Assembly (NCBI GenBank): GCA_034422835.1
Contig: DAOUJJ010000003.1
Span: 1-64,000 of the forward strand
Direction: 5' to 3'
Length of the DNA stretch: 64,000 bases
From: VXMO01 sp034422835
GTDB taxonomy: Bacteria; Chloroflexota; Dehalococcoidia; UBA6926
Under the pieces are notes generated by a model, which was not told the DNA's origin, searched no databases, and was given only the letters and a program-made list of their open reading frames with translations. Position 1 is the first letter of the stretch. Each line of letters starts with the position of its first letter. Below are positions 17,676 to 27,132 of this stretch, piece after piece. Position numbers and translations under genes: made by a program.

Positions 17676-17780
17676 TCTGTCTCCGTAGCGATGTGTCTCA
17701 GAGAGCCCAAAGCGAGCGGCGACGCTTCATTGCCGTATCATAGCATTCGCAAATTGGGTCGTTCGTCCATTTGCACCCCT

Positions 17781-17789
17781 TGCTATACT
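17781..17789 (+). promoter_or_regulatory. Extended -10 promoter directly before ilvA
   Basis: TGCTATACT has an extended -10 form, with the TATACT hexamer at 17784-17789. It ends only 9 bases before the ATG at 17799 and 6 before an in-frame GTG at 17796. No strong -35 hexamer is seen, as is usual for extended -10 sites. Transcription from here would give an essentially leaderless mRNA. Confidence 0.45.
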
Positions 17790-17798
17790 GCCGTCGTG

Positions 17799-19037
17799 AT
17801 GAAGCCATCCGTAACTCTCCAGGATGTTCACAGGGCGCAAAGCACAATCTCTCACCTGGTGCGCAAGACGCCTGCGCTATCCGCGCATTCACTGAGTGAT
17901 TTGGCGGGATGTGAACTCATTTTCAAGGCCGAGAACCTCCAAAGGGCAGGCTCCTTCAAGGTTAGGGGAGCTTCAAATAGGATCGCCGCCCTGAGCCCGG
18001 ACCAAAAGGCCAGGGGAGTCATCACTGCCAGCGCGGGCAACCACGCCCAGGGAGTCGCTTTGGCGGCCGGCACTCTTGGCATACCCTGCACAGTTGTCAT
18101 GCCGATAGGGGCATCCCTGCCCAAGGTGGAGGCCACGCGCGGGTATGGGGCGACTGTCGTGCTTGCAGGTGACGATTTCGACGATTCCCAGGGACATGCG
18201 CGACGCATCATGCAAGAGAACGACCTGACGTTCATCCACGCATTCGATGACCCCGCTATCATCGCGGGGCAGGGGACGATTGGACTGGAAATACTCGAAC
18301 AGGTGGATGCCCCGGACACGGTTGTCGTCCCGGTGGGCGGAGGCGGCCTGATTTCCGGCATTGCAGTAGCCATCAAGGAAACGGCACCCAACGTCAAAGT
18401 GATTGGCGTGCAAGCCGCCGCATCCACCGCTGTTGTCGACTCATACAAGTCCAACACCCGCCTTTCCGCGGGGCTGGCGGCCACCGTGGCGGACGGAATC
18501 GCGGTCGGCACACCCGGGGAACTCACCATCCCGTTAGTGAAGCGCTACGTGGATGACATGGTGGTGGTGGAAGAGGAAGAGATTACTCAGGCCATGATGC
18601 TCCTGTTGGAGAGGAGCAAGCTGCTGGTTGAAGGGGCCGGCGCAGTTGGCCTTGCCGCGGTGCTGGGAGGGAAAATCCGGAGCGCCGGGCAGAGAGTGGC
18701 GGTGGTGCTTAGCGGCGGCAATGTTGATTCCCACCTGATCGCGCGCGTGGTTGAACATGGATTGGCGCATGCGGGACGCTACCTGGTCTTCAAGGTCATG
18801 GTGGAAGACCGTCCCGGTAAGCTGAACCGGCTGTTGAGCATCGTGTCTGAGAATGAAGCCAACGTGCTGGACATCGGTCATCTCAGGCATGCCCCGACAG
18901 TGCATATGGGCGAGGTTGAGATTCAGCTCACTCTCGAGACCAGGAACTCCGCGCACTCTCAGGAAGTACTGGCGAAGCTGCGGGCCGCCGGGTACTCCCC
19001 GTACGAGACCGATTCTCCTGTCAGCTTCCTCGATTGA
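17799..19037 (+). CDS. ilvA: Threonine ammonia-lyase with C-terminal ACT domain
   Basis: 412 residues from ATG 17799; upstream in-frame codons run into the promoter and lack homology. The PLP lysine sits in 'GSFKVRGASNR', the phosphate-binding glycine loop is 'VGGGGLISG', and 'SAGNHAQGVA' is the typical substrate loop. A single ACT domain occupies about 335-405 ('VMVEDRPGKLNRLLSIV'), which gives the short one-ACT form (PRK08198 type) rather than the two-ACT biosynthetic IlvA. It converts threonine to 2-oxobutanoate and ammonia, feeding isoleucine synthesis or degradation. The gene stands alone, divergent from the LprG gene. Confidence 0.92.
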   Translation: MKPSVTLQDVHRAQSTISHLVRKTPALSAHSLSDLAGCELIFKAENLQRAGSFKVRGASNRIAALSPDQKARGVITASAGNHAQGVALAAGTLGIPCTVVMPIGASLPKVEATRGYGATVVLAGDDFDDSQGHARRIMQENDLTFIHAFDDPAIIAGQGTIGLEILEQVDAPDTVVVPVGGGGLISGIAVAIKETAPNVKVIGVQAAASTAVVDSYKSNTRLSAGLAATVADGIAVGTPGELTIPLVKRYVDDMVVVEEEEITQAMMLLLERSKLLVEGAGAVGLAAVLGGKIRSAGQRVAVVLSGGNVDSHLIARVVEHGLAHAGRYLVFKVMVEDRPGKLNRLLSIVSENEANVLDIGHLRHAPTVHMGEVEIQLTLETRNSAHSQEVLAKLRAAGYSPYETDSPVSFLD

Positions 19038-19107
19038 GAGTATTGAAACCCTTGACGTATGCCTGGATGCCAAACCTCCACAGCCTGGCCGCGCTGCGCG
19101 GCTCTCG

Positions 19108-21651
19108 TCACTCCAGAATCGGTTCTCGCTCCACCTCAATCTCTGCGCTGCGAAGCCAAACCCCGGCGGGGATGTCCGTAGACAGGTAGCGGATCTCAGG
19201 CACAATTTCCTCACCGGTGGCATCCATGAAGCCGATCTCCACGCGCCCGTCATCCAACCGGCGCGATCGCACCCTTCCGATGGGGTTCTCGTCCACTTCA
19301 ACGTCGCTGCTGATTTGCCAGACCCCGGCAGGGGTGTCGCGTGAAAGGTGACGCCGGGAAGGCAGTATCTGCTCCCCGCCGGACATTTCAACGCCGTGCT
19401 CGACCCGGCCGTTCACATCCAGCTTGGCGATGATTCGCAGTCGGTATGGCGGTAGGACATCCGTCGTGGCCGTCGGCTCTTCGTAGCCCAACAGTTCAAG
19501 AATCTCGCTGCTGTCGGAAATTGCCAAACCCTCCAGGAACAGAGTGTTATCGTGATCCGCGCCCGCCATCGCGCATAGCACCGCGTCCTTTGCAAAACCG
19601 TAGGTCGGCAACGCTGCGCGCATCTCAGCATCGAGGAGGAGCATTGAATCGAGGTCTGTAGTTTCCATCTCCCCCAGGATTTCGCGCAGCTCTCCGCCGG
19701 GATTGCGACAGGATGCCTGCATCGCGAGAGCGTCGACCATTTCCTGGACACCGGCATCCTGCCAGCCCGACCCGGCCGCCCGGGCCCCCTCAACAACCCG
19801 ACCGGCCGCTACCGCCGGAGAGATAGCCCTTTCGGCGTAGACGAGCTCGGTATGCAGGGCAATCGCGTTCTCGAAGGAGAGCGATTCACCCCCATCGATC
19901 CGGCTCTGGAGCCCACTCCATGAGGATGCCAGAGACACATACTCCCTCGATGCCATATCAGACAGGACAACGACAACGCTTTCGATGGCTGCTGGGTTCA
20001 GGGCCTCCTTCGCTGCCAGCGCGTCGCTTAAACCGAACGCTGTAATCGTCTCCGTGTACCGGTCTGCAAAGTGCTCTAACAGGACGCGGGATGACGGATT
20101 CTCCACCTCGGCCGATACGGAGGCTCCTGTGACTGGCAGATCGGCAATGGCCGGTCGCTCGAAGATCCCGTCCAACACCTGTGTGCGGACACCTGCCGTG
20201 TAGATCGCTTTCGCGCGGAGCGACGAATCCACATCTGCCTCCGGGTCCGCAACGGAACTAACCGTGGTTGTAACCTCCCCGTCCGAGTCGGCAACCGCTT
20301 CAACCAGGTAGTCCGCTCCGTCCACGCTTACCGTGACCTCGTCGAACGTCGTGCTGCTCAGCACCATCAAGTTGTGCCACTGACCGTGGAATCCCCTTTC
20401 ATTTCCGGCCGCGTCGTCGGTGACGACTCCGACGAAGATCCACGACGGGCCGGGACTGCCGAGAGTCGCCTCAAATGGCGCGATCTCTTCCAGCGCGACG
20501 CTTGTCTCGTGCGCAGTCTGTGTGCCCGTGTGATAGGAGGCTCCGGATTCCCAGACCTCCTCTGACGCGTATATCGGGGCATTGATGGTGCGCACACCCG
20601 GGCCCACCACGTAGGTCAGCGCGCTTCCACCAATGTCCGCCAGATCGCCTCCTCCGAGGTTGCCTACGCGATAGTGAATCTCAAACGGTTGCCCCGCCAC
20701 TACCTGATTCGGCGTCTGGACATCTTCGATCTTTATCAGGAAGCTGGCCTGGTCCACCTCCTCATCCACGAGATGAACAACAAGCGTGAAGTCGGCCATC
20801 AGGGGTTGATAGTCGCGTTCCAGATAGGTCGTTGCTTCCAGCAGGTAGGTGCCCGGCGCGAGGTAGCGGTTGATGCGGGAATTGCGCCGCTCACCGCCGT
20901 CATCGTTCGCGGCGATCAAACCGTCTGCTGTGGACACGAGCGACAGCACGGGGTCACCGTTTTCCGACATCAGGTCCACGCGTACGTGGGCGGCCTGATG
21001 CAGATTGAATAGGTAACTGTGGGCCGGGTGTTCGACTACGAAGCGCGAGCCGCACGTGTCGAGCGACCACGATCCGGATGCGGTCAAATCAACGCCGGTT
21101 CGCAGCGTGCCCAGGTTAACCGGATCACAACCGGTGGCCCGGCTGATGGAAAGAGTGAAATCGGCCGGACCGCGGCTGCGCCCGCCGACCGTGGTTGCCT
21201 CCACGACGTAGATGCCCGGCGTCAGGTCACGCTCGATTCGCGCGTCGAGGCCGGCGCCGCCGTCATCGTTGTCCGTGAGCCGGCGTCCATCTTCAGCTAA
21301 CAAATAGAGGAAGGAGTCCCCCTCAGCGGAACCCAGGTCGATCCTGATCCGCCCGCCATCGACCACCTCAAAGCGGTAGCTATGGGCGTCACTGCCGGCC
21401 CGAAAACGAGAATCGCAGTCTTCGGTGGTCCAGCGCCCGGTGCCCGTCAATTCGGTATCTGCGTCGGTGCTGAGCATGCCGAGGTCGGTTACGTCGCACG
21501 TTGACTCTCCCTGTGCCCACGCTGAACTGCTCCAACCCAGGGCCAGTAAGGCGAGAGCCAGCGCGACGACAGCGCCCGCAAGTATGAGTGCTCGAATCCC
21601 GGGGCTGGCTGACGGCAAGGCGAAGGTATGAATGTACTTGTGATGCTTCAC
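19108..21651 (-). CDS. Large secreted protein with two PPC-like domains, a CARDB-like domain and C-terminal repeats
   Basis: 847 residues starting at a GTG; AGGAGG lies 11 bases upstream, which is long spacing. A signal peptide (about 1-47) ends SSAWAQ. Two pre-peptidase C-terminal (PPC)-like beta-sandwiches follow (about 53-165 and 170-285), each with a 'DNDDGG/ANDDGG' turn and 'PGIYVVEAT/PGTYLLEAT'. A CARDB-like strand set (about 300-420, 'VVAGQPFEIHYRVGNLGGG') and a helical region (about 520-740) come next. At the end two similar 40-residue repeats each contain 'IPAGVW/TPAGVW' and 'RLDDGRVEIGF'-type strands. PPC domains usually accompany secreted proteases, but no protease motif is present. 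The function is unknown; a cell-surface or secreted location is well supported. Confidence 0.75.
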   Translation of the reverse strand: MKHHKYIHTFALPSASPGIRALILAGAVVALALALLALGWSSSAWAQGESTCDVTDLGMLSTDADTELTGTGRWTTEDCDSRFRAGSDAHSYRFEVVDGGRIRIDLGSAEGDSFLYLLAEDGRRLTDNDDGGAGLDARIERDLTPGIYVVEATTVGGRSRGPADFTLSISRATGCDPVNLGTLRTGVDLTASGSWSLDTCGSRFVVEHPAHSYLFNLHQAAHVRVDLMSENGDPVLSLVSTADGLIAANDDGGERRNSRINRYLAPGTYLLEATTYLERDYQPLMADFTLVVHLVDEEVDQASFLIKIEDVQTPNQVVAGQPFEIHYRVGNLGGGDLADIGGSALTYVVGPGVRTINAPIYASEEVWESGASYHTGTQTAHETSVALEEIAPFEATLGSPGPSWIFVGVVTDDAAGNERGFHGQWHNLMVLSSTTFDEVTVSVDGADYLVEAVADSDGEVTTTVSSVADPEADVDSSLRAKAIYTAGVRTQVLDGIFERPAIADLPVTGASVSAEVENPSSRVLLEHFADRYTETITAFGLSDALAAKEALNPAAIESVVVVLSDMASREYVSLASSWSGLQSRIDGGESLSFENAIALHTELVYAERAISPAVAAGRVVEGARAAGSGWQDAGVQEMVDALAMQASCRNPGGELREILGEMETTDLDSMLLLDAEMRAALPTYGFAKDAVLCAMAGADHDNTLFLEGLAISDSSEILELLGYEEPTATTDVLPPYRLRIIAKLDVNGRVEHGVEMSGGEQILPSRRHLSRDTPAGVWQISSDVEVDENPIGRVRSRRLDDGRVEIGFMDATGEEIVPEIRYLSTDIPAGVWLRSAEIEVEREPILE

Positions 21652-21790
21652 GGGAACGATATCCTCCTTCTACCGGGAGACCTAATTGACGCTATATGTC
21701 CATTGGAAATGCGTGTACTAGCGGCGGCGGCAAGAATATCTTGACTTAGAATTTTGTATCACCCAACATGTCACACTGACAAGCGCCGAC

Positions 21791-23185
21791 CTAGATACGC
21801 AGTTCCAACCTGGGTTTCAGCAGACGGTCGGGTACATCGGTCTCACGCATGAACTCAACCAGGAACCGATGGAGCTCCCGTGCTTCGTCGGTATACGTCC
21901 CTATCACGTTGTGCTGCTGCTTCGGGTCTGATTCGAGGTTGTAGAGTTGAGACACTCCCGGGTCAGGGCTGTATAGCAGGCTCCACTGTCCCGTGGTGAT
22001 GGTCGTGACCGGAGGGTCCTTGAGGTCGCGCAAGAAGTTGTCCACAGACTGGACCGCGTCCCCCGGATTGGCGAATGGGATGCTGCTAATCACAAAGTCG
22101 CGTCCTGATCGTGTGGTATCGCCCATGGCGGGAGCAAGCGAGCGGCCCTGAACGAAGTCGGGGATGTCCATGCCCAGCAGGTCAAGCACTGTGGGCATGA
22201 CGTCGATAGCGGAACTCAAGCCGCGGTAAACAGCAGGGGACGCGCCGGGGACACGCATGAGAAGAGGCAGATGAACGATCTCCTCAAATAGCGGAGAGTA
22301 GCTCCACTGCGAACCCGGTTCGTCGTATGGCCGAAGCGTTCCGTCCGGGTACATGTCAGAGCTCATCTTGCCGAAGAGGCCGCCATGCTCTCCGAAATAG
22401 AATCCGTGGTCTGAGGTGAAAATGACGACCGTCTTTTCGGCAAGTCCCATGTTCTCGTCAGCCTTCAGGAGGTAGCCCACCCACGTGTCGACCATCGTGA
22501 TCTCACCGCAGTAGGCGGCGTGTCCTTTGTGCAGTTGCGCCTCCGTGTAGCCGGGCACATCATGCCAGTTGCCGTAGACCGGGAGCACCAGCTCGCCGTC
22601 GTGGTCAGGCATGTAGATCTCTGTGTAGTAGGACGGGGCATCCCAGGGTTCATGTGGGTCCCATGTGTCCACATAAAGGAAGAAATCTTCCTTGTAGTGT
22701 TTCTCCAGCCACCGCATGGCGGTCATGAATGTCTTTGGCGCGTTCCTGTCCGATTCAGAGCGCCACCTGTCCCTGATGTCTAGGGCCTCATTGTGGTAGC
22801 CGGGCTCCGGAATCAACGACCAGAGGGTGTCTTGTCCGGTATTCATGAAGAATGTCTGAAAACCGCGATCGTAGTTCATCCCGTCCCGGAGGTAATAGGG
22901 CGTGTCCACAGACGCGGCGGTGTGGAGGCCGTTCCCGGCCAGTATTTCCGCCAAAGTTGTTACGCCGGGGGGAAGCGGCTCCCAACCCATGAACGACATC
23001 GTCCATCGGCCTGTCTGGTGGTCTGCCCGCGTCGGCATGGTGGGGAAACCGGCGGCGTAATGAGCGTCGAACCTGACGGACTCGGCCGCCAATGCGTCCA
23101 GGGATGGTGTGCGTATGTGCGGATTTCCGTATGCGCCGATATGATCTCTGCGGAAACTGTCGGAAACTATCCAGATGACATTCAT
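21791..23185 (-). CDS. Sulfatase-fold (alkaline phosphatase superfamily) hydrolase with Thr at the nucleophile site
   Basis: 464 residues. The N-terminus 'VIWIVSDSFRRDHIGAYG' and the later 'IFTSDHGFYFGEHG' are the two metal-binding regions of type I sulfatases. In the position of the Cys/Ser-x-Pro-x-Arg formylglycine motif it reads T49-M-P-T-R53, followed by the expected TGR (58-60). Without Cys or Ser it cannot be matured to formylglycine, so it may act through Thr like nucleotide pyrophosphatases, or hydrolyse a phosphoester. No signal peptide is visible, which suggests a cytoplasmic location. GGGGAGG lies 11 bases before the ATG. Neighbours give no substrate clue. Confidence 0.82.
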   Translation of the reverse strand: MNVIWIVSDSFRRDHIGAYGNPHIRTPSLDALAAESVRFDAHYAAGFPTMPTRADHQTGRWTMSFMGWEPLPPGVTTLAEILAGNGLHTAASVDTPYYLRDGMNYDRGFQTFFMNTGQDTLWSLIPEPGYHNEALDIRDRWRSESDRNAPKTFMTAMRWLEKHYKEDFFLYVDTWDPHEPWDAPSYYTEIYMPDHDGELVLPVYGNWHDVPGYTEAQLHKGHAAYCGEITMVDTWVGYLLKADENMGLAEKTVVIFTSDHGFYFGEHGGLFGKMSSDMYPDGTLRPYDEPGSQWSYSPLFEEIVHLPLLMRVPGASPAVYRGLSSAIDVMPTVLDLLGMDIPDFVQGRSLAPAMGDTTRSGRDFVISSIPFANPGDAVQSVDNFLRDLKDPPVTTITTGQWSLLYSPDPGVSQLYNLESDPKQQHNVIGTYTDEARELHRFLVEFMRETDVPDRLLKPRLELRI

Positions 23186-23299
23186 TACGTCAAGACCCTC
23201 CCCGTGATGCTCCCGCTGAGCGAATGTATCACAGGGAAACGCACTCTAGAGGGCATTGGGCCGGTTAAGGATATCCTGCCCTGCGCCTACAAAGGCAAA

Positions 23300-23372
23300 T
23301 ACCCCTGGGCGGACTCGAACCGCCGACACTCGGTTTAGGAAACCGATGCTCTGTCCTCTGAGCTACAGGGGC
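23300..23372 (-). tRNA. tRNA-Arg (anticodon CCU)
   Basis: Read on the minus strand, 73 bases fold as a cloverleaf. The acceptor stem is GCCCCTG/CAGGGGT, the D-arm GCTC/GAGC, the anticodon loop TTCCTAA gives CCT, and the T-arm GGCGG/CCGCC encloses TTCGAGT. The 3' CCA is not encoded. The anticodon reads the rare AGG codon. Confidence 0.95.
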
Positions 23373-23467
23373 ACGAAATGGGACTCCACATACACGGCGT
23401 GCGCGACCACTCTATCTGCCTGCCCCGCCCACCGGCGCAGCCACAAGATTGCCTCGTACGTAACGGG

Positions 23468-24586
23468 CTAGGTGCTTGCCGTCGCCAGTCCCGCAGCAGC
23501 CCGCGCCTTGCTCTCCGCCGCCACCAAAAGGGCGTCATACGCCTTGATGAATGCGATCACGCCCTCATCGAGCAGTTCAGCATGCACCTTCTGGAAATCG
23601 ATGCCCAGGGCTGCGATGTCCGAAAGAACCTTCGCGGAACCCTCCGGGTCATCCCCAATCACGGATTGAACACTGCTCACGCCGCGAAACGCGTCTACCG
23701 TCGCGGGAGGCATGGTGTTGACCGTATTGGGCCCGACAAGCTCATCGACGTATAACGTCGCGGTGTAGGCGGGATTCTTCGTGCTCGTGCTTGCCCAGAG
23801 CAGCCGCTGCGGCCGCGCCCCGCGCACCGCCTGCGCCTGGAATTCCGGCTCTTCGGCAAGCCGCAGCGAGAGCTGAAACGCCTGCCGGGCATTCGCCACC
23901 GCCGCCTTGCCGCGCAGCGCCAGCGCCTGTTCCGTTCCAATCGCATCCAGCAGCGCGTCCACCTTTGAGTCCACGCGGCTCACGAAGAATGACGAGACGG
24001 ATGCCGCGCGTGTCGGGTCTGCCAGCCGAGCCACGCCACGGTTATAGGCTCGCGCGGCAGACTCGTACTGCTCCAGCGAGAACATCAGCGTTACGTTCAC
24101 ATTCACGCCCTGCGCGATCAGTTCCTCCACCGCCGGGAAGCCCTGCGGCGCGGCGGGAACCTTGATCATCAGGTTCGGGCGATTTACCTCGCCCCACAGC
24201 CGCAGCCCGTTGCTGATCGTCCCCTCCGTGTCGTAGGCCAGATGGGGCGACACTTCGAGCGAGACGAAGCCGTCGGCGCCGTCAGACGCGTCATAAACGG
24301 GCCGGAGCACGTCCGCGGCATCGCGAATGTCGCGGATTCCGACATGCTCGAACAGGTCCTTGGCTGCGCTGCCGGGATTGGCGGCCATATAGGAAGACAG
24401 GGCAGCGTCGTACGACGTGCTGCTGGTGACGGCCTTTTCGAAGATGCTCGGGTTGCTCGTCACGCCGCGCAGCCCGTCTTCGTCGACAAGCCGCTTCAGC
24501 CCGCCCGTATCGAGGAGGTCCCTGTCGATGTAGTCAAGCCAGAAAGACTGCCCCAGATCGCGGAGGTCTTGCAGCGGATTAGACAT
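23468..24586 (-). CDS. tal: Transaldolase
   Basis: 372 residues, the length of the long transaldolase form found in actinobacteria and cyanobacteria. 'GVTSNPSIFEKAV' is the N-terminal signature and 'PNLMIKVPAAPQG' contains the Schiff-base lysine. 'GVNVNVTLMFS' and 'STSTKNPAYTATLYV' are further family blocks. It transfers a dihydroxyacetone unit between sedoheptulose-7-phosphate and glyceraldehyde-3-phosphate in the non-oxidative pentose phosphate pathway. It is the last gene after ino1 and the glycosyltransferase on the same strand; sugar-phosphate supply to inositol synthesis is a possible link. It is preceded on the strand by a 112-bp gap with no clear terminator. Confidence 0.92.
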   Translation of the reverse strand: MSNPLQDLRDLGQSFWLDYIDRDLLDTGGLKRLVDEDGLRGVTSNPSIFEKAVTSSTSYDAALSSYMAANPGSAAKDLFEHVGIRDIRDAADVLRPVYDASDGADGFVSLEVSPHLAYDTEGTISNGLRLWGEVNRPNLMIKVPAAPQGFPAVEELIAQGVNVNVTLMFSLEQYESAARAYNRGVARLADPTRAASVSSFFVSRVDSKVDALLDAIGTEQALALRGKAAVANARQAFQLSLRLAEEPEFQAQAVRGARPQRLLWASTSTKNPAYTATLYVDELVGPNTVNTMPPATVDAFRGVSSVQSVIGDDPEGSAKVLSDIAALGIDFQKVHAELLDEGVIAFIKAYDALLVAAESKARAAAGLATAST

Positions 24587-24697
24587 CTCTCGTCACCTCT
24601 CCTGATTGCCAGTCTGACGTGTCCACAATCCGCTGATTTGCCCACTTAGTCAAGCGCGACCCCAACGATTTGCGTCGGGATGGAGGTTGCTCAGCGG

Positions 24698-25930
24698 TTA
24701 AAGAGCGGTGTGCGCTGCGGGCGCACTCTCAAGGTGTTCATTATCGTATCTTTGGGCGCGGCGCTCCAGAGCGCGGTGATACACCTGCAGAATCTCGTCG
24801 GTCACCACGCTCCACTGGTAACGGGCGACGGTCTCGGAGCCGCTATTGGCGATGGCGCTCCGAAGTTCTGCGTCTTGCAGCAACCGAATGAGCGTGGAGG
24901 CAAAGCCTTCCTCATTGCGTGGATCGGCCAACAGGCCGTTATGCTCATGCGCGACTACTGACCTGTGCCCGGCAATGTCCGACGCAACAACGGCTCTACC
25001 CGCGGCCATGGCCTGGATGAGCACGATCCCCATGCTCTCATTGCCCAAGGCGGGGCTGCAGAAGATGTCCGCCGTCCGGTAGTAGCGGGGCAGGTCCTCA
25101 TTTGAGGCGTAGCCGATGAAATGCACGTCCTCAAGTCCGCGCTCCCCGATGACGCGCGCGCTCTCCCTGTCCATGTTCCCGGGCCCGACGACAAGCAGAC
25201 GGCAGTTCGGGAACTGCCACCGTATCTGCGCGTAAGCCCGGAGCATGTGTGGAAACCCTTTACGCTTCTCCATCCGCCCCTGGAACAGGATATTGAGCTT
25301 CCCGTCCCGGAACATTGGGAATGGGGCGGCCTGCGAGAACGACTCCGTGTCCACGCCGTTCGGAATAATCGAGTAGGAGCCGGGGAAATAGCGATTGGCG
25401 AATTCTCTGGCCGGGTCCGTCACGGCGATGCGCTCATCCAACCTCTGCGCCCACCGCTGCAACAGCGGGCGCGAAAGCCCAAGCGCCCGTCGCCGCTCCG
25501 CGTAGGCGTGGAACGTGCCCACCAGCGCGGGGCCGGATGCCAGGCGCAGGAACGTCAGCGGCAGGGTAGGGGTCATCGGCTCGTGCAGATGCACGATGTC
25601 GAAATTCCCCCGCTCCAGCAGCGGTTTCACGTGCTTGCCCAGTGTCAGGGACAACGTGACTCTCGCGATGGAGCCGGCCGTTGGGACGGGAATGGGGCGT
25701 CCGATGATGGCGAGATTATCTGCGTCAACATCGTCACGCGGTTTGGATGAAGGCGCGGCGATGGTTACATGGTGTCCGCGTCGACGCAGTTCATCGCTCA
25801 GGCCGGAGATATGATTGGTCACTCCGCCGGGGTACGCGAAATCGTAGGGAGAAACAAGAGCGATGCGGAGTGGCCGCGACCCATCGATCGCGGCCACGTC
25901 TAACGCCTCGCGTTCAGCAATGGCACTCAT
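24698..25930 (-). CDS. GT4 glycosyltransferase, PimA-like
   Basis: 410 residues with a GT-B fold. The N-terminal acceptor domain has 'YDFAYPGGVTNHISGL', the PimA-type glycine loop, and 'FDIVHLHEPMTP'. The donor domain has 'ILFQGRMEKRKGFPHML' and the nucleotide-sugar site 'GNESMGIVLIQAMAAG'. In GT4 enzymes the last segment is normally E-x7-E; here it reads E-x7-Q. PimA moves mannose from GDP-mannose to phosphatidylinositol on the inner membrane face. The gene lies 68 bp downstream of ino1 on the same strand, which supports an inositol-lipid acceptor. Other GT4 specificities cannot be excluded. Confidence 0.82.
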   Translation of the reverse strand: MSAIAEREALDVAAIDGSRPLRIALVSPYDFAYPGGVTNHISGLSDELRRRGHHVTIAAPSSKPRDDVDADNLAIIGRPIPVPTAGSIARVTLSLTLGKHVKPLLERGNFDIVHLHEPMTPTLPLTFLRLASGPALVGTFHAYAERRRALGLSRPLLQRWAQRLDERIAVTDPAREFANRYFPGSYSIIPNGVDTESFSQAAPFPMFRDGKLNILFQGRMEKRKGFPHMLRAYAQIRWQFPNCRLLVVGPGNMDRESARVIGERGLEDVHFIGYASNEDLPRYYRTADIFCSPALGNESMGIVLIQAMAAGRAVVASDIAGHRSVVAHEHNGLLADPRNEEGFASTLIRLLQDAELRSAIANSGSETVARYQWSVVTDEILQVYHRALERRAQRYDNEHLESAPAAHTAL

Positions 25931-25998
25931 TGGGTTAACCGTTGCTTAATGCTATCACGACGGTCATGCCAATGATGCCGCTGTCATCCGGGAGGTGC

Positions 25999-27132
25999 TT
26001 ATAGGACCGCCTCCCGGTTCAGCGCAACCTCGATGTGGGGGAGAGTGTCGTCAGGGCCGCCCTCGTTGGCGATGAACTGTTCAAGACGGCGCCGCGCCTC
26101 CTCATCCCGCATCTGCAGGGGCGGGGACTTCATGAAGTAGGAAGACGGCGGAACGAGCGCGCCGCTGATGCCTCGGTCCAGCGCGATCTTCGCGCAGCGG
26201 ATGGCATCAATGACAACGCCGGCGGAGTTCGGGCTGTCCCAAACCTCGAGCTTGAGCTCAAGATTCAAGGGCACGTCGCCAAACGTTCGTCCTTCCATGC
26301 GTATGTATGCCCACTTGCGATCCAGAAGCCATGGCACGTAGTCGCTCGGGCCCACGTGGATGTTGTCCGGGTCCAGGTCGAAGTCCAACTGTGACAGCAC
26401 GGAGTTTGTCTTGGACTCCTTCTTGGAGGTGAGGCGTTCCCACTCCAGCATGTTGTAGAAGTCCGTGTTGCCGCCGAAGTTGAGCTGGTACGTGTTCTCC
26501 AGCTTGACGGCGCGGTCTCCGAACAGCCGCGACAGAACGCGGTGAACGATGGTCGAGCCGACCTGCGACTTGATGTCATCGCCGATTACCGGCAGGCCCG
26601 CGTCGCGGAACCTCATCTGCCAGTAGGGCTCCCGCGCGATGAAGACGGGCACGCAGTTGATGACGGCGGTGCCGGCTGCAAGCGCCTGCTCCACATACCA
26701 CTTCGTGGCCATCTCGCTGCCGACAGGCAGGTAACTGATGAGGACATCTACCTCACGCTCCTTGAGAATGTTGGCGATGTCCGCCGTCTGCCCCTTGGCC
26801 TTCTCGATCTTCTGCGAGAGAAACTCGCCGAGGCCGTCGTGCGTCATGCCGCGCTCGACGGTGACTCCCGTTCCCGGAACGTCCGTGAACTTATAGGTGT
26901 TGTTCGGCTCGGCAAAGATCGCCTCGGAGAGGTCTTTACCGACCTTCGTCGCTCCCACGTCAAACGCGGCGACAAAATTGATGTCCGAAATGTGATATGG
27001 ACCGAGTCGGGGATGCATCAAGCCTGGTATCGACTCGGAATCGGACGCATTCTGATAGTAATGGATGCCCTGCACGAGTGAGGATGCGCAGTTGCCGACC
27101 CCCACAATTGCCACATTTATCTTGTCTCCCAT
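25999..27132 (-). CDS. ino1: myo-inositol-1-phosphate synthase, actinobacterial type
   Basis: 377 residues, close to the mycobacterial Ino1 length. 'NVAIVGVGNCASSLVQGI' is the NAD-binding motif, 'GDDIKSQVGSTIVHR' and 'LNFGGNTDFYNML' are signature catalytic blocks, and 'SPNSAGVVIDAIRCAKIA' is the C-terminal family block. It isomerises glucose-6-phosphate to inositol-1-phosphate, the first step toward phosphatidylinositol. It heads a minus-strand run with the PimA-like transferase and transaldolase. The start ATG has AGGAACC about 6 bases upstream. Bacteria outside actinobacteria rarely carry this set together. Confidence 0.93.
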   Translation of the reverse strand: MGDKINVAIVGVGNCASSLVQGIHYYQNASDSESIPGLMHPRLGPYHISDINFVAAFDVGATKVGKDLSEAIFAEPNNTYKFTDVPGTGVTVERGMTHDGLGEFLSQKIEKAKGQTADIANILKEREVDVLISYLPVGSEMATKWYVEQALAAGTAVINCVPVFIAREPYWQMRFRDAGLPVIGDDIKSQVGSTIVHRVLSRLFGDRAVKLENTYQLNFGGNTDFYNMLEWERLTSKKESKTNSVLSQLDFDLDPDNIHVGPSDYVPWLLDRKWAYIRMEGRTFGDVPLNLELKLEVWDSPNSAGVVIDAIRCAKIALDRGISGALVPPSSYFMKSPPLQMRDEEARRRLEQFIANEGGPDDTLPHIEVALNREAVL

